DNA of 44,917 bases from Phycisphaerales bacterium (GTDB lineage: Bacteria > Planctomycetota > Phycisphaerae > Sedimentisphaerales > Anaerobacaceae), in assembly GCA_020352215.1 (NCBI GenBank), contig CP070675.1, positions 5,537,117 to 5,582,033 on the forward strand, in the 5' to 3' direction. Under the pieces are notes generated by a model. The model was given only the letters and a program-made list of their open reading frames with translations. It was not told the DNA's origin and did not search any database. This document shows, piece after piece, positions 8,230 to 16,418 of this stretch. How positions within the stretch are numbered: the stretch's first letter is position 1; each line of letters opens with the position of its first letter. The translations under genes were made by a program, and so were the position numbers.

Positions 8230-8769
8230 CTACTGCTCATCGGCAATCTCATTTGGCTCGACAATCTCGTCCTCGTCCATCACCTCTACCGGCGGCTCTT
8301 CAACGGCCGGAGCTTGTTCTTCGATGGCCTTCTTGAGTTCGGCGATGGCCGCATCTTGCTCGGCAATGGTAGTCTGCTGATCCTCGATTACGGCCGTCAA
8401 CTTGTTGATTTCATCTTCCAGCCGGCTCCTCTCTTGGCCCTGGCCGCTCAGTCGGGACGTAAGGCTTGTTATGCTCTCAGCCGCTTGATGCGCCAGTGCA
8501 AGGGCTTCATCTCGTTCGGCAGTCAGCCGGCCCACCTGATCCTTGAGGTTATCGCGATCCTCTGTGATGGCCGCCAGATCCTCTTGCATCTGGGCCATTT
8601 GTCTCCTGGCTGCGGCCAGGTCGGCCGTCGCTCTCGACTGCGAGGCGCCCACCTCGGCAGTCGCCGGCGGTGCTTCCTGCCCCTCGCGGTCCTCGCAACC
8701 TGGAAAGAACAACACGCAGACCAAAGCGGCTATACATGTCACAACCTGGTTCCCGGCTTTCATACCCAT
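8230..8769 (-). CDS. coiled-coil lipoprotein
   Basis: A 179-residue protein with a short hydrophobic signal (CIAALVCVLFFPGC) whose FPGC is a lipobox, so it is predicted to be lipid-anchored on the outside of the inner membrane or sorted to the outer membrane. Residues about 45-150 are a long heptad-rich coiled coil (LKDQVGRLTAERDEALALAH and similar), and the tail is acidic and proline-rich (EEPPVEVMDEDEIVEPNE). No enzymatic motif is present. The start overlaps the end of the deoxyhypusine-synthase-like gene by ten bases, with GGGGA upstream of the ATG, so it is translated as the last gene of the polyamine operon. Its role in that pathway is unclear. The DUF1080 remnant follows in frame immediately after its stop. 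Confidence 0.8.
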   Translation of the reverse strand: MGMKAGNQVVTCIAALVCVLFFPGCEDREGQEAPPATAEVGASQSRATADLAAARRQMAQMQEDLAAITEDRDNLKDQVGRLTAERDEALALAHQAAESITSLTSRLSGQGQERSRLEDEINKLTAVIEDQQTTIAEQDAAIAELKKAIEEQAPAVEEPPVEVMDEDEIVEPNEIADEQ

Positions 8770-9809
8770 GCTTCTTTCCCCTTGGCAATATCACTGTTCA
8801 ACTGCTTGCTCCACCGTCTTTTCTCTCTACCCTCCCAGTCTCGTTTGTGGTATGCGTAGCTGACTATCAAGGGCAGCACACTGGTGGCTTCGGCATAAAC
8901 CATCTGCTCATATCCGGTATCCACTTTGCCCCAGGAGGATGCCTCTCGGAACGTAGAACTCGAGCAGGCTCCATCTCTGACATCGGCAACGGTGATCTGC
9001 ACGGCGTACTTGTGCATATCCACCGGCCGGCCCAAGAGCTCGGCGCAGACAACCGTGTCCTGAGCGAAGTTCTTGGGAACGCCGCCTCCGATAATGAACA
9101 ATCCGGATACGGGAGATTTCATCTTGATCCCTGTCAGCTCTCTGAAATCTTTGACAGAGTCGATAGAGACGTGGCTCGCTTCATTGGCCGCTTGATGCTT
9201 GACCAGACCGAAGCCGGCGCTTGAATCCGAGAAGGCGGGGCAAAAGACAGGAACGTTATTCTCGTACGCAGCTTGCACCAGCGAGTCCTTCTTCTTCGCA
9301 TTGTCTACGAGGTACCTGCCCATTTCCTCTATGAACTCTCTTGATGAGTAAGGTCTCTTGGCCAACGAATCTGCGATCTGTCTTATCGCGTCGTCACAGA
9401 CCTGCAGTTCTTCCTCGTCAATGTAGGTGTCGTAGATTCGGTCAATGTACAGCTCTCTGAGCCTGCTGTCGTCGGCGGATGGGTCTCCCTTGTAGTGCCT
9501 GAAGCCCAGAGCCTCGAAGAAATCCATATCGACTATGGCAGCTCCGGTCGCTACCACGGCGTCAGCCATGTTGAGCCCGACCATATCCGCGTAAACTTGC
9601 ATGCACCCGGCGGCGCTGGTGCTGCCAGCTATACATAGAATGATCGTGCAGTCTCTGTCCCGGAGCATCATGCAGAGAATATCCGCGGCCCTGGCAGTGT
9701 CCCTGGCGGAGAACGACATATCTCTCATCGCCTCGATTATCTCTGTAGAATCAAACGACTTTATGTCGATGTGTCTGACGGGCTCTCTCAGCAAATCTCT
9801 CTTTTCCAT
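8760..9809 (-). CDS. deoxyhypusine-synthase-like polyamine enzyme
   Basis: A 349-residue member of the deoxyhypusine synthase family. Canonical enzymes transfer the aminobutyl group of spermidine, with NAD, to a lysine of eIF5A; bacterial homologues instead use small amines, for example as homospermidine synthases. The catalytic lysine block is present as EASSWGKV (Lys295), followed by YAEATSVLPLIVSYAYHKR. Other family blocks are CIAGSTSAAGCMQVYADMV, AVVATGAAIVDMDFFEALG, VPVFCPAFSDSSAGFGL and FIIGGGVPKNFAQD. It starts one base after the agmatinase stop and ends inside the lipoprotein gene. The operon supplies putrescine from arginine, so a reaction joining an aminobutyl group to putrescine (homospermidine) or a related amine is the likely job; the exact product is inference. 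Confidence 0.88.
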   Translation of the reverse strand: MEKRDLLREPVRHIDIKSFDSTEIIEAMRDMSFSARDTARAADILCMMLRDRDCTIILCIAGSTSAAGCMQVYADMVGLNMADAVVATGAAIVDMDFFEALGFRHYKGDPSADDSRLRELYIDRIYDTYIDEEELQVCDDAIRQIADSLAKRPYSSREFIEEMGRYLVDNAKKKDSLVQAAYENNVPVFCPAFSDSSAGFGLVKHQAANEASHVSIDSVKDFRELTGIKMKSPVSGLFIIGGGVPKNFAQDTVVCAELLGRPVDMHKYAVQITVADVRDGACSSSTFREASSWGKVDTGYEQMVYAEATSVLPLIVSYAYHKRDWEGREKRRWSKQLNSDIAKGKEAWV

Positions 9810-9810
9810 C

Positions 9811-10665
9811 TCAGCCTCGGAATTTGTAGCTCAGTGTCTTGTAAATCAGTTTTGCCGCCATGAAATCGGGCGCTTTGTTTTTCTCGTTCGGGCACAGCTC
9901 GGTAACGTCGAAACCCACAACATCTCTGTCGTCACACACTCGCCTGAGCAACCTCAGGACTTCATACCACGATAGACCTCCGGGCTCCGGCGTTCCTGTC
10001 GAAGGCATCGTCGGAGGGTCAAACACATCCAAGTCTATTGTAAGGTAGACTCTGGCGGATAATTGGTCTACCACCTGATCTATCCAGTCCGTGCGGCCGT
10101 GAATATCCTCCGCGAAGAAGACGCGTCTTGTATTGAGCAACTCCTTCTCCGACGAGTCCATACTTCTTATGCCTACTTGCACAATGGAACAGAGTTCTCT
10201 GATTCTAGCCATGACGCAGGCATGATTGTATTTCGAACCCTCGTACTCATCCCTGAGATCTGCATGGGCGTCAAGCTGCAAGACAGTCACGCCGTCGTCA
10301 TTTTCAACGTGCGCTCTGACCGAGCCGATGCTTACCGAGTGCTCTCCTCCGACGAGAACTACGAATCTGCCGGCTTCAACATGAGCAAGCACTCTGTCGT
10401 GGACCGCCTCTACCATGTCTGAGGGAAACAGCAGCCCCTCCATAGGCTTGTCCGTAAAGATGCCTACTTCATAGACTTCTGAGTCCGTCTCGATGTCGTA
10501 GAGCTCCAGGTTGGCGGAAGCGTCTATTATTGCTGCGGGCCCCTTGTCGGCGCCTTTTATCCACGTGCTCGTCCCGTCATAGGGCACGGGCAGTATTACC
10601 ACTGCAGCATTCTCCATGTCGCTATACTCTTCCGGCAGGTATCCGAAGTTCGTTGTTTGTGCCAT
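9811..10665 (-). CDS. speB: agmatinase (ureohydrolase)
   Basis: A 284-residue manganese ureohydrolase that splits agmatine to putrescine and urea. The metal-binding blocks of the arginase/agmatinase family are present: GGEHSVSIG at about 108, DAHADLRDEYEG at about 133 and TIDLDVFDPPTMPSTGTPEPGG at about 210. The length fits the SpeB group. The gene sits 47 bases downstream of pyruvoyl arginine decarboxylase, which makes its substrate, and one base upstream of the deoxyhypusine-synthase-like gene, which would use its product. Formiminoglutamase or guanidinobutyrase activity is possible for the family, but the operon favours agmatinase. The SD before the ATG at 10665 is weak. Confidence 0.92.
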   Translation of the reverse strand: MAQTTNFGYLPEEYSDMENAAVVILPVPYDGTSTWIKGADKGPAAIIDASANLELYDIETDSEVYEVGIFTDKPMEGLLFPSDMVEAVHDRVLAHVEAGRFVVLVGGEHSVSIGSVRAHVENDDGVTVLQLDAHADLRDEYEGSKYNHACVMARIRELCSIVQVGIRSMDSSEKELLNTRRVFFAEDIHGRTDWIDQVVDQLSARVYLTIDLDVFDPPTMPSTGTPEPGGLSWYEVLRLLRRVCDDRDVVGFDVTELCPNEKNKAPDFMAAKLIYKTLSYKFRG

Positions 10666-10712
10666 AGCAGATCTCGGTCCACACCTCTATCGGTTTAAAT
10701 GGACGTGCACTT

Positions 10713-11261
10713 TCAACTGAACTGGAACATTGCGATCGCCACCGTCGTCGTCCACAGGTCTTTTTGACCGCGTGCCGCCTGGGTGATATTGGAGGTTCTG
10801 ATTATGAGCCCGCTGGATTTGTAGACCTCCTCTTTCTCGGACCAAGCCTTGTTCGGATCGACTTCCACCCCAAAGGTGGTACCCAGCATCTCCGCCGCCA
10901 GGTCCTCAGCCATGTCAGAGGCCTCACGCTGGTTCATGCCGTGGCCGTGCACTTCACTGAGGTATCCCCACTTGTTCTTGTCCTTGGGTACGGCAATGCC
11001 GACGGACGAGGCCACCAGCCTGCCGTGTTCGTTTGTGGCGGCCTTCGCGAGTACACAGTAACATATTTGTCCGGGTAAGAGGTCTCTCAATCCTTTCTCG
11101 CGGCTGATGACTCTGCATTTCGGCGGGAGAATCGACGATACTTGAACCAGGTTCTGCCGGGCCACGCCTGCCTTTCTCAGAGCTTCCTCGAAAGACTTCA
11201 ACTGATACCTGTGATGGCCTACCCCCTTGGTAAGAAAGACCTTTGTTGGTACGAGCTTCAT
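10713..11261 (-). CDS. pdaD: pyruvoyl-dependent arginine decarboxylase
   Basis: A 182-residue PvlArgDC that decarboxylates arginine to agmatine with a self-generated pyruvoyl cofactor. The serinolysis site is visible in LVQVSSILPP: cleavage between Ser42 and Ser43 would give a beta chain and a pyruvoyl-capped alpha chain. Other family signatures are FLTKGVGHH near the start, GIAVPKDKNKWGYLSEVHG and AAEMLGTTFG. The ATG at 11261 is chosen because GGAG lies seven bases upstream; an in-frame TTG at 11276 has no better support. This small archaeal/chlamydial-type enzyme replaces the large PLP-dependent SpeA. It is the first gene of the polyamine operon. No clear promoter was found in the 217 bases upstream, although a TAGAAT -10-like element is present on the minus strand. 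Confidence 0.93.
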   Translation of the reverse strand: MKLVPTKVFLTKGVGHHRYQLKSFEEALRKAGVARQNLVQVSSILPPKCRVISREKGLRDLLPGQICYCVLAKAATNEHGRLVASSVGIAVPKDKNKWGYLSEVHGHGMNQREASDMAEDLAAEMLGTTFGVEVDPNKAWSEKEEVYKSSGLIIRTSNITQAARGQKDLWTTTVAIAMFQFS

Positions 11262-11478
11262 TCTCATTCTCCACAAAAACTCTACCCTGATTTGCCAACT
11301 GCATCGGCCTCCGCGGTACGGGAGACCTTAACGTACGCTATTCTACCACATGGGTTCTGAATCAGGTGCAATTCTTAGCCAGCCAAGATCATTTCCCTCA
11401 CTGCTTGCAACGAGGCCGGACGCCTCAGAAACCTACCGACGTAGCACCGAGTCGTCCGGGCCAGGGACGGACGGATTT

Positions 11479-12291
11479 TCATAATGGTCGTATCCAGATG
11501 TTCCTAAATCGCACCGGGTTGTTGTGGGCCGAGAGGCTCAGCGGCAGCTTCGGCGCGAGGGGCTTATCATATTTGGGCAGTATTCGGTGGCCGGTGGGGC
11601 CGTAGATTTTCTGGTTGTGGTGGACGAGCAGGCCGTTGTGAAGGACGGTGACATAGGCCGGTTTTTCGAGCTTTCCGTTCTTGAAGACGGGGGCAAAGAA
11701 GATGATGTCATAAGTTTCCCATAGACCGGGCTTGCGGCACGCGTTGACCATGGGGGGGGTCTGGCCATAGACGGAGGCGGCCTGGCCGTCCGGGTAGAGC
11801 ATGCCGTTGTATGAATCGAAAATCTGGATCTCAAATAGGCCCATCATCATGACGCCGTTGTTGCCACGGTCGAAGGGATGACCTCGCGGCGGGTCAGGGG
11901 CCTGCCACTCTAAGTGCAGTTGGCAATTGCCGAACGCCTGCTTCGTCGTGAGGTTGCCCGAGACAGCGATCAACTCGCCGTTCTCGGTCTTCCAGTCCGA
12001 GGGTCTCCATTGTGACAGGTTCTTACCGCCGAAGAGGACGATTGCGTCCGCCGGAGCGCAGCCGACTTGTTTGTCGGTGCTCGGTTTGCCGACTGTCACC
12101 CTGGGTGGAGCAGGCCGATCGGGGTCGTGCGTGTGGTAACCGCACCAGGGCAGGATGGGGGTATCCTTATAGCCCATGATGCCGGAGCCGTCTTTGGCCT
12201 TGACCAGCTCCACAGCGATTGCAACGGCTGAGAAGAACAGAAAAACAGCGAGTGCGATAGTGATAGTCACGATGATGAGATGGCGGTTCAT
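11479..12291 (-). CDS. DUF1080 (3-keto-disaccharide hydrolase-like) secreted protein
   Basis: A 270-residue exported protein with the DUF1080 concanavalin-like domain common in Planctomycetota. Residues 1-30 are a hydrophobic signal or anchor (IIVTITIALAVFLFFSAVAIA). Domain blocks are LFGGKNLSQWRPSDWKTENG, LHLEWQAPDPPRG, GNNGVMMMGLFEIQIFDSYN, YDIIFFAPVFKNGKL, VTVLHNGLLVHHNQKI and PLSLSAHNNPVRFRNIWIR. Characterised relatives bind or hydrolyse glycosides, including 3-keto-disaccharides; the substrate here is unknown. The start at 12291 is set by AAGGAGG eight bases upstream; the longer frame to 12363 would enter the preceding gene. A remnant of a paralogue's C-terminus is at 8098-8229. Confidence 0.88.
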   Translation of the reverse strand: MNRHLIIVTITIALAVFLFFSAVAIAVELVKAKDGSGIMGYKDTPILPWCGYHTHDPDRPAPPRVTVGKPSTDKQVGCAPADAIVLFGGKNLSQWRPSDWKTENGELIAVSGNLTTKQAFGNCQLHLEWQAPDPPRGHPFDRGNNGVMMMGLFEIQIFDSYNGMLYPDGQAASVYGQTPPMVNACRKPGLWETYDIIFFAPVFKNGKLEKPAYVTVLHNGLLVHHNQKIYGPTGHRILPKYDKPLAPKLPLSLSAHNNPVRFRNIWIRPL

Positions 12292-12352
12292 AACAATTGC
12301 CTCCTTCTGGTACCCGGCATATGCCGGCCCCTTTCCACAGATATTGGTCGCG

Positions 12353-13441
12353 TCACTGGTCATATTCCGGCAGGCTCTGCAGCATTACCGGCACGAATTT
12401 ATCAAAGCTCACGTCGCTCTTCTCATAGTCGGCTAACAGCAAGTAGAAAGGCTCCGTTAGTGTCAGCCCCTCTTCGGTGAGGTAGTTGACCCTGTCCTCG
12501 GCTCGTTTCTTGTCGGCGGGACCGTCGGCCAGCAGCACTCTCAGCCGGTGGTCCAGGGCCCTGACAAGGCACTCGAAGGTGAACGTGACAGGATTGCGGT
12601 ACGAACGCGTGATGGCCTTGTTTTCGCCGGCTTTGTAGTAGGCAAGCAGCTTTTCGTCGGAGCCATCGGTGGCCGCCTGGACGAGGGGATTCACGATGGA
12701 ATGCAAATATTCGTGAACGTTCAGGCCGTAGGCGTGAGCGCCAGGGCTTTCGACGGTGTAGTAGTAGTTCTCGTAGCGAGCGCCGATCGCATGGAAATGC
12801 GTCTCAAGAAGGTTCGGGACATTCACGAGCGTTAGCGTATCCCGCCGCTCCATTCGCAGGTACTCCCAGAGAAAAGCCATCTGCCGCTGCATCTTCGCGA
12901 AATCGTATTTGTTGATCTCGGCAATGTAGTCCGCCTTGACCTCATTCCAGACCTTGTCAAGCTGAACTGTCACCCAGAAGTCGTTCAGAACATCAGGAAA
13001 GTCCTTCAGTATTGCGGCAGTGTGGCGATATCCCAATTCGCCGTCCGGGCGGATGCGTCTGAACGGATAATCTGCACAGAGGCTCAGTGCATAGTCTTGG
13101 TACTGGAAGGATTGGAGCTTTCTTGTTCGATTGTAACGACGCCAGGCCTTGAGTTTTTCCGGATGGTTTGCCAGATTCTCTGCTATCATCCGCCGGACCT
13201 TGACCCGGACGGGATGCATCTGCTGGCCTTCTGCTTCGTTATCGTAGCCCACTGCGTTGCGGAAGGCCATCACAACAAACTCCCTGCGGTCCGCGAGGAC
13301 CATAAATCCCTGGCCTCTGACAATCTCATCGGGATGGGCAAAGCTCACTGACTCGACCTCTATAGGGGTCGTGGCTATATTGTTACAGCCACCCGCCAGG
13401 AGGCAAAGTGGTGCAGCCACCAGTAAAATGTGCTTTGTCAT
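12353..13441 (-). CDS. lipoprotein with HExxH motif, DUF4932-like putative metallopeptidase
   Basis: A 362-residue protein with a lipoprotein signal (LLVAAPLCLLAGGC lipobox) and AGGGA eight bases before the ATG. At about residue 240 it has HEYLHSIVNPL, an HExxH zinc motif followed by a V-N-P stretch, like the pattern in DUF4932-type metallopeptidases. The N-terminal part reads SVSFAHPDEIVRGQGFMVLADRREF, and a helical segment with many Arg and Tyr residues follows. A third zinc ligand could not be assigned. It lies 29 bases after the Tat-exported protein and 61 bases before the DUF1080 gene, all on the minus strand, so an export-rich operon is plausible. Peptidase activity is inference. Confidence 0.7.
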   Translation of the reverse strand: MTKHILLVAAPLCLLAGGCNNIATTPIEVESVSFAHPDEIVRGQGFMVLADRREFVVMAFRNAVGYDNEAEGQQMHPVRVKVRRMIAENLANHPEKLKAWRRYNRTRKLQSFQYQDYALSLCADYPFRRIRPDGELGYRHTAAILKDFPDVLNDFWVTVQLDKVWNEVKADYIAEINKYDFAKMQRQMAFLWEYLRMERRDTLTLVNVPNLLETHFHAIGARYENYYYTVESPGAHAYGLNVHEYLHSIVNPLVQAATDGSDEKLLAYYKAGENKAITRSYRNPVTFTFECLVRALDHRLRVLLADGPADKKRAEDRVNYLTEEGLTLTEPFYLLLADYEKSDVSFDKFVPVMLQSLPEYDQ

Positions 13442-13469
13442 AGAGCCGATCCCTTTCCATGTGCCACGG

Positions 13470-14468
13470 CTATGCCTGCCAAGGCCGAGATCTATTCAGT
13501 TTCGACAACGTGCTCTTTGCGATAACGGCGTCTTCACGGACCTGGAAGTCGATCATGCCGGCACATATGAAGTCGGCTCCGTGTTCGAAGGCGTATTTGA
13601 AGCCATCTCGCGGATGGGTCGCACCGGCGGCGAGGACCTTGTAAGCTATCCAGGGCTTACGGACCTCTTTCATAAAGTCGGTTGTCTTTTCGGAGTCTAC
13701 GCACCACATGTTGTCATGGGCGGGCAGATCAAAGGGGCCTTCGGCCTCCTCCGGGGTGGCCGACCAGTAGTCGGGGCTGTGCAGAGTCTTCATGTAGAAG
13801 TCGACTTCGATGCCCGCCTTTTCGCAGGCGATGGGCACCTCGATTGAGTGACATGCAATGCCCGCGATCAGGCCGTTCTGCTTGATGAAAGAAATGACCT
13901 TGGCGATAAGATCAAGCCGGTCGTATCTCACCCATTGGTCCCCGACCTGGCCTTGAATGAAGGCGCCGTGGGCTCCGGTGTCGATTGCGGTCTTGACTCT
14001 GGTGAAAAGGTCGTCGGATCTTGGGAAGCACTGTGCAAGCCATTGAATCTTGCCGCCGCGCTCGTGCCAGTACTTGTTGATGACCCTGACCGTCGGGTCG
14101 TTTCCCCCCGCGTGCGGGCTGTGGACGGTGGAGATCATGGTGTCTATGCCGGCCTCTTCGCAGAGCTGCCAGGTCTCCATGATCTTCTCGTCTGTGAAAT
14201 AGTGTTTGAGCAGCGAAGAAACATACATCAGGTCTCTGCTGTGGGCAAAGCCGTTTATGAGATTTCCGCCGCATATGAGCCGGCTGATCTTCAAATGGCG
14301 GATCGTTCCCGCTGGCAGCTCGCCGGGACGTCCAAGTTCCGATTTGGTGAACTTGGCTGTCTTGCCGGCCAATAAGGCTTTCTCTTCCAGACTCAGTCCC
14401 AGCGCTGCACCCGTGGATGCTAAGACTGATCTTTTGAGGAACTTGCGGCGATTCAGATTGTCGGACAT
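13470..14468 (-). CDS. Tat-exported TIM-barrel protein, aldo/keto-reductase-like
   Basis: A 332-residue protein with a twin-arginine signal, NRRKFLKRSVLASTGAALGL, near the N-terminus. The mature part looks like a TIM barrel of the type annotated as aldo/keto-reductase-like in Planctomycetota: LKISRLICGGNLINGF, EEAGIDTMISTVHS, GGKIQWLAQCFPRSDD, TGAHGAFIQGQ, GLIAGIACHSIE and a C-terminal GADFICAGMIDFQV. The classical AKR catalytic tetrad cannot be assigned with confidence, so enzyme activity is uncertain. The Tat signal suggests it is exported folded, possibly with a cofactor. It is followed at close spacing by the HExxH lipoprotein and DUF1080 genes. Confidence 0.75.
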   Translation of the reverse strand: MSDNLNRRKFLKRSVLASTGAALGLSLEEKALLAGKTAKFTKSELGRPGELPAGTIRHLKISRLICGGNLINGFAHSRDLMYVSSLLKHYFTDEKIMETWQLCEEAGIDTMISTVHSPHAGGNDPTVRVINKYWHERGGKIQWLAQCFPRSDDLFTRVKTAIDTGAHGAFIQGQVGDQWVRYDRLDLIAKVISFIKQNGLIAGIACHSIEVPIACEKAGIEVDFYMKTLHSPDYWSATPEEAEGPFDLPAHDNMWCVDSEKTTDFMKEVRKPWIAYKVLAAGATHPRDGFKYAFEHGADFICAGMIDFQVREDAVIAKSTLSKLNRSRPWQA

Positions 14469-14531
14469 AGTGAATCTCGTTTGCCTATCACTGGTGTCGA
14501 GTTAGGTCCTTGGCGTGCCGACTGAGTTGGC

Positions 14532-15326
14532 TTAGCTCTTCAGGGTTTTGACCGCCTCCTGGACGCTGGCGTTTTCGTGGACCATTTTGCTAAGGGCGGC
14601 TATGATTTTGTCGGGCCTTTCGTGTTGGAACGCGTTTCTGCCAATCGACAGGCCGGCGGCTCCGGCAGCCAGGGCGCCCTCGACCATCTTGAAGATATCC
14701 TCGTCGCTGTCCATCTTGGGCCCGCCCGCTATCACGACGGGGACGGGGCAGCCCTGCACCACTTCGGTGAAACTCTCAACGGTGCCGGTGTAGACGACTT
14801 TGACGATGTCCGCGCCCAGCTCCGCCCCCACGCGGGCGGCGTGTTTGACGTTAGCGACGTCAAATTCGTCTTTGATCTTCGGTCCGCGAGTATACATCAT
14901 AGCGATCAATGGCATTTGCCAGACGGAACATCGTTCGCTGATCTGCCCCAACTGCCACAGCATCTCCTTGTCGGTTTCGGCACCGAGGTTGATGTGGACG
15001 GATACGGCGTCGGCGCCGAGCTTGATGGCCTCCTCGACGGTGCAGACAAGCTCTTTCGCGTTCGGGTCGGGGCTCAGTGACGTGCCACCGGAAAGGTGGA
15101 TGATAAGCCCCACGTCTTTGCCGGCGCCTCTGTGTCCGGCTCGGACGATTCCCTTATGCATCAGGATTGCGTTTGCTCCGCCCTGCACAACCTTGCTGAT
15201 CGTGGTCCGCATGTCGGCGAGGCCCTCAATCGGGCCGACCGTGACGCCGTGGTCCATCGGGATTATTACGGTCTTGCCGGAGTTGCGGTCGATGATCCGC
15301 TCGAGCCTTATCTTTTTGCCAATCAT
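14532..15326 (-). CDS. aroA': 2-amino-3,7-dideoxy-D-threo-hept-6-ulosonate (ADTH) synthase
   Basis: A 264-residue class I aldolase of the ADTH synthase/GriI group (MJ0400 type). It condenses aspartate semialdehyde with a ketose phosphate: deoxy-ketofructose phosphate in archaea, dihydroxyacetone phosphate in GriI. Seen are [12 protein letters not shown] (Asp25), IAMMYTRGP (Tyr145), DIVKVVYTG with the Schiff-base Lys176, [14 protein letters not shown] for phosphate binding and [12 protein letters not shown]. The ATG at 15326 is chosen over 15332 because GGGAG is seven bases before it and only one base before the other. Its usual partner, DHQ synthase II, is at 4265 in the same window but in another transcript. 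A promoter is proposed at 15360-15387. The related fructose-bisphosphate aldolase (DhnA) family is an alternative but less likely given the partner. Confidence 0.88.
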   Translation of the reverse strand: MIGKKIRLERIIDRNSGKTVIIPMDHGVTVGPIEGLADMRTTISKVVQGGANAILMHKGIVRAGHRGAGKDVGLIIHLSGGTSLSPDPNAKELVCTVEEAIKLGADAVSVHINLGAETDKEMLWQLGQISERCSVWQMPLIAMMYTRGPKIKDEFDVANVKHAARVGAELGADIVKVVYTGTVESFTEVVQGCPVPVVIAGGPKMDSDEDIFKMVEGALAAGAAGLSIGRNAFQHERPDKIIAALSKMVHENASVQEAVKTLKS

Positions 15327-15359
15327 AGCCATGCTCCCTATACTGTGTTGTCAGAGGAT

Positions 15360-15387
15360 AATGTATCCGGAGACCCGCGAGATGCAA
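15360..15387 (-). promoter_or_regulatory. sigma70-type promoter for ADTH synthase
   Basis: On the minus strand TTGCAT (15382-15387) and TACATT (15360-15365) are 16 bases apart, with the predicted start about 25 bases before the ATG. It lies in the 124-base gap after the aldolase gene and would allow separate transcription. Confidence 0.4.
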
Positions 15388-15450
15388 GCAAAAAGCGAGC
15401 ACGAATAGTTCAAGGCATGGCGTGAATCTGTCGGTCGGGAGTTGGGCGCC

Positions 15451-16395
15451 TCAATCCAGGGCTTCGAGCATCTGCTCATAGAACTCGGCGTACTTGTCCT
15501 TGTCGTCTGTCTGGCGGTACGCTATGCCCGATCTGGGGTGTTCGTTGAGGATGCCCGTAACCATGTATGGAATTATGTAGCCCCACTCAATCTCTTCACG
15601 CAAGGGCAGCATATGCTCCTGGATGAACTTCAGGATGGGGCTGAGATTGAATTTGGGGTTTTTCAGGAAGCCAACGAGCAACTCGAGGCAGCAATTGCCG
15701 GGGCCTCTTCCGATGCCGTGCAGCGAGCCGTCTACATAGTTGGCGTTGTGAATTATTCCTTCGATTGTGTTGCCGAACGCAAGCTGCTGATTGTTGTGGC
15801 AGTGAATTCCGACTTCCTTGCCTGGCAGATGCTCCCTGTAGAGCTTGACGAGATACTCTATTGGCTCACAGTAAAGGGCTCCGAAGCTGTCCACGACGTA
15901 GACAACATCGACAGCAGTCTTTGCCAATTGATCCAAGGCCTCAACCGTCGCCGGCTCACTTTCTTTCGAAATGGCCATAATGTTGACGGTCGTTTCGTAA
16001 CCGAGGTCCGAAGTTCGGTTTACCAGATCGATGGCCTTGTCGATATCCTTGACGTACGTCGCGACTCGTATCATGTCGACGGGACTCTCATGGCAGGGCG
16101 CGAAGGTCTGCTCCTTCACACGGTGAGCGTCGACCATGATACTGATCTTCAGGTTGGACTCAATGCCGTCAATGATCTCGCTGATTTTGTCGTCGTCGCA
16201 GTACTTCCATGCGCCGTAATCCTTCGTCGGGAACAGCTCCTTGCTGTTGCGGTAGCCGAATTCCATATAGTCTATGCCGCTTTTCGAAAGAGCCTTGTAT
16301 GCTTCACGGACGAACTCATCGGTGAAGTAGTGGTTGTTGATAAGTCCGCCGTCTCTGATTGTGCAATCCAGTACCTTGATTTCTTCTCTGTACAT
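15451..16395 (-). CDS. DRE-TIM metallolyase family aldolase (HMGL-like)
   Basis: A 314-residue protein with the DRE-TIM metallolyase signature: LDCTIRDGGLINN at the N-terminus (Arg-Asp pair), DYMEFGYRNS on strand 2 and the metal-binding GIHCHNNQQLAFGNTIEG. This superfamily includes HMG-CoA lyase, 4-hydroxy-2-oxovalerate aldolase and isopropylmalate synthase; the CTIRDGG variant is common in aldolases encoded in polysaccharide or secondary-metabolite clusters. VDGSLHGIGRGPGNCCLELLV is the usual hinge. It lacks the C-terminal regulatory or dehydrogenase-docking domain. It starts 23 bases after aroB and is surely co-transcribed with it; ADTH synthase follows downstream. A role with sugar-derived keto acids is plausible but the substrate is unknown. 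Confidence 0.8.
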   Translation of the reverse strand: MYREEIKVLDCTIRDGGLINNHYFTDEFVREAYKALSKSGIDYMEFGYRNSKELFPTKDYGAWKYCDDDKISEIIDGIESNLKISIMVDAHRVKEQTFAPCHESPVDMIRVATYVKDIDKAIDLVNRTSDLGYETTVNIMAISKESEPATVEALDQLAKTAVDVVYVVDSFGALYCEPIEYLVKLYREHLPGKEVGIHCHNNQQLAFGNTIEGIIHNANYVDGSLHGIGRGPGNCCLELLVGFLKNPKFNLSPILKFIQEHMLPLREEIEWGYIIPYMVTGILNEHPRSGIAYRQTDDKDKYAEFYEQMLEALD

Positions 16396-16418
16396 ATCCT
16401 ACCTTTGACTAATATCAT

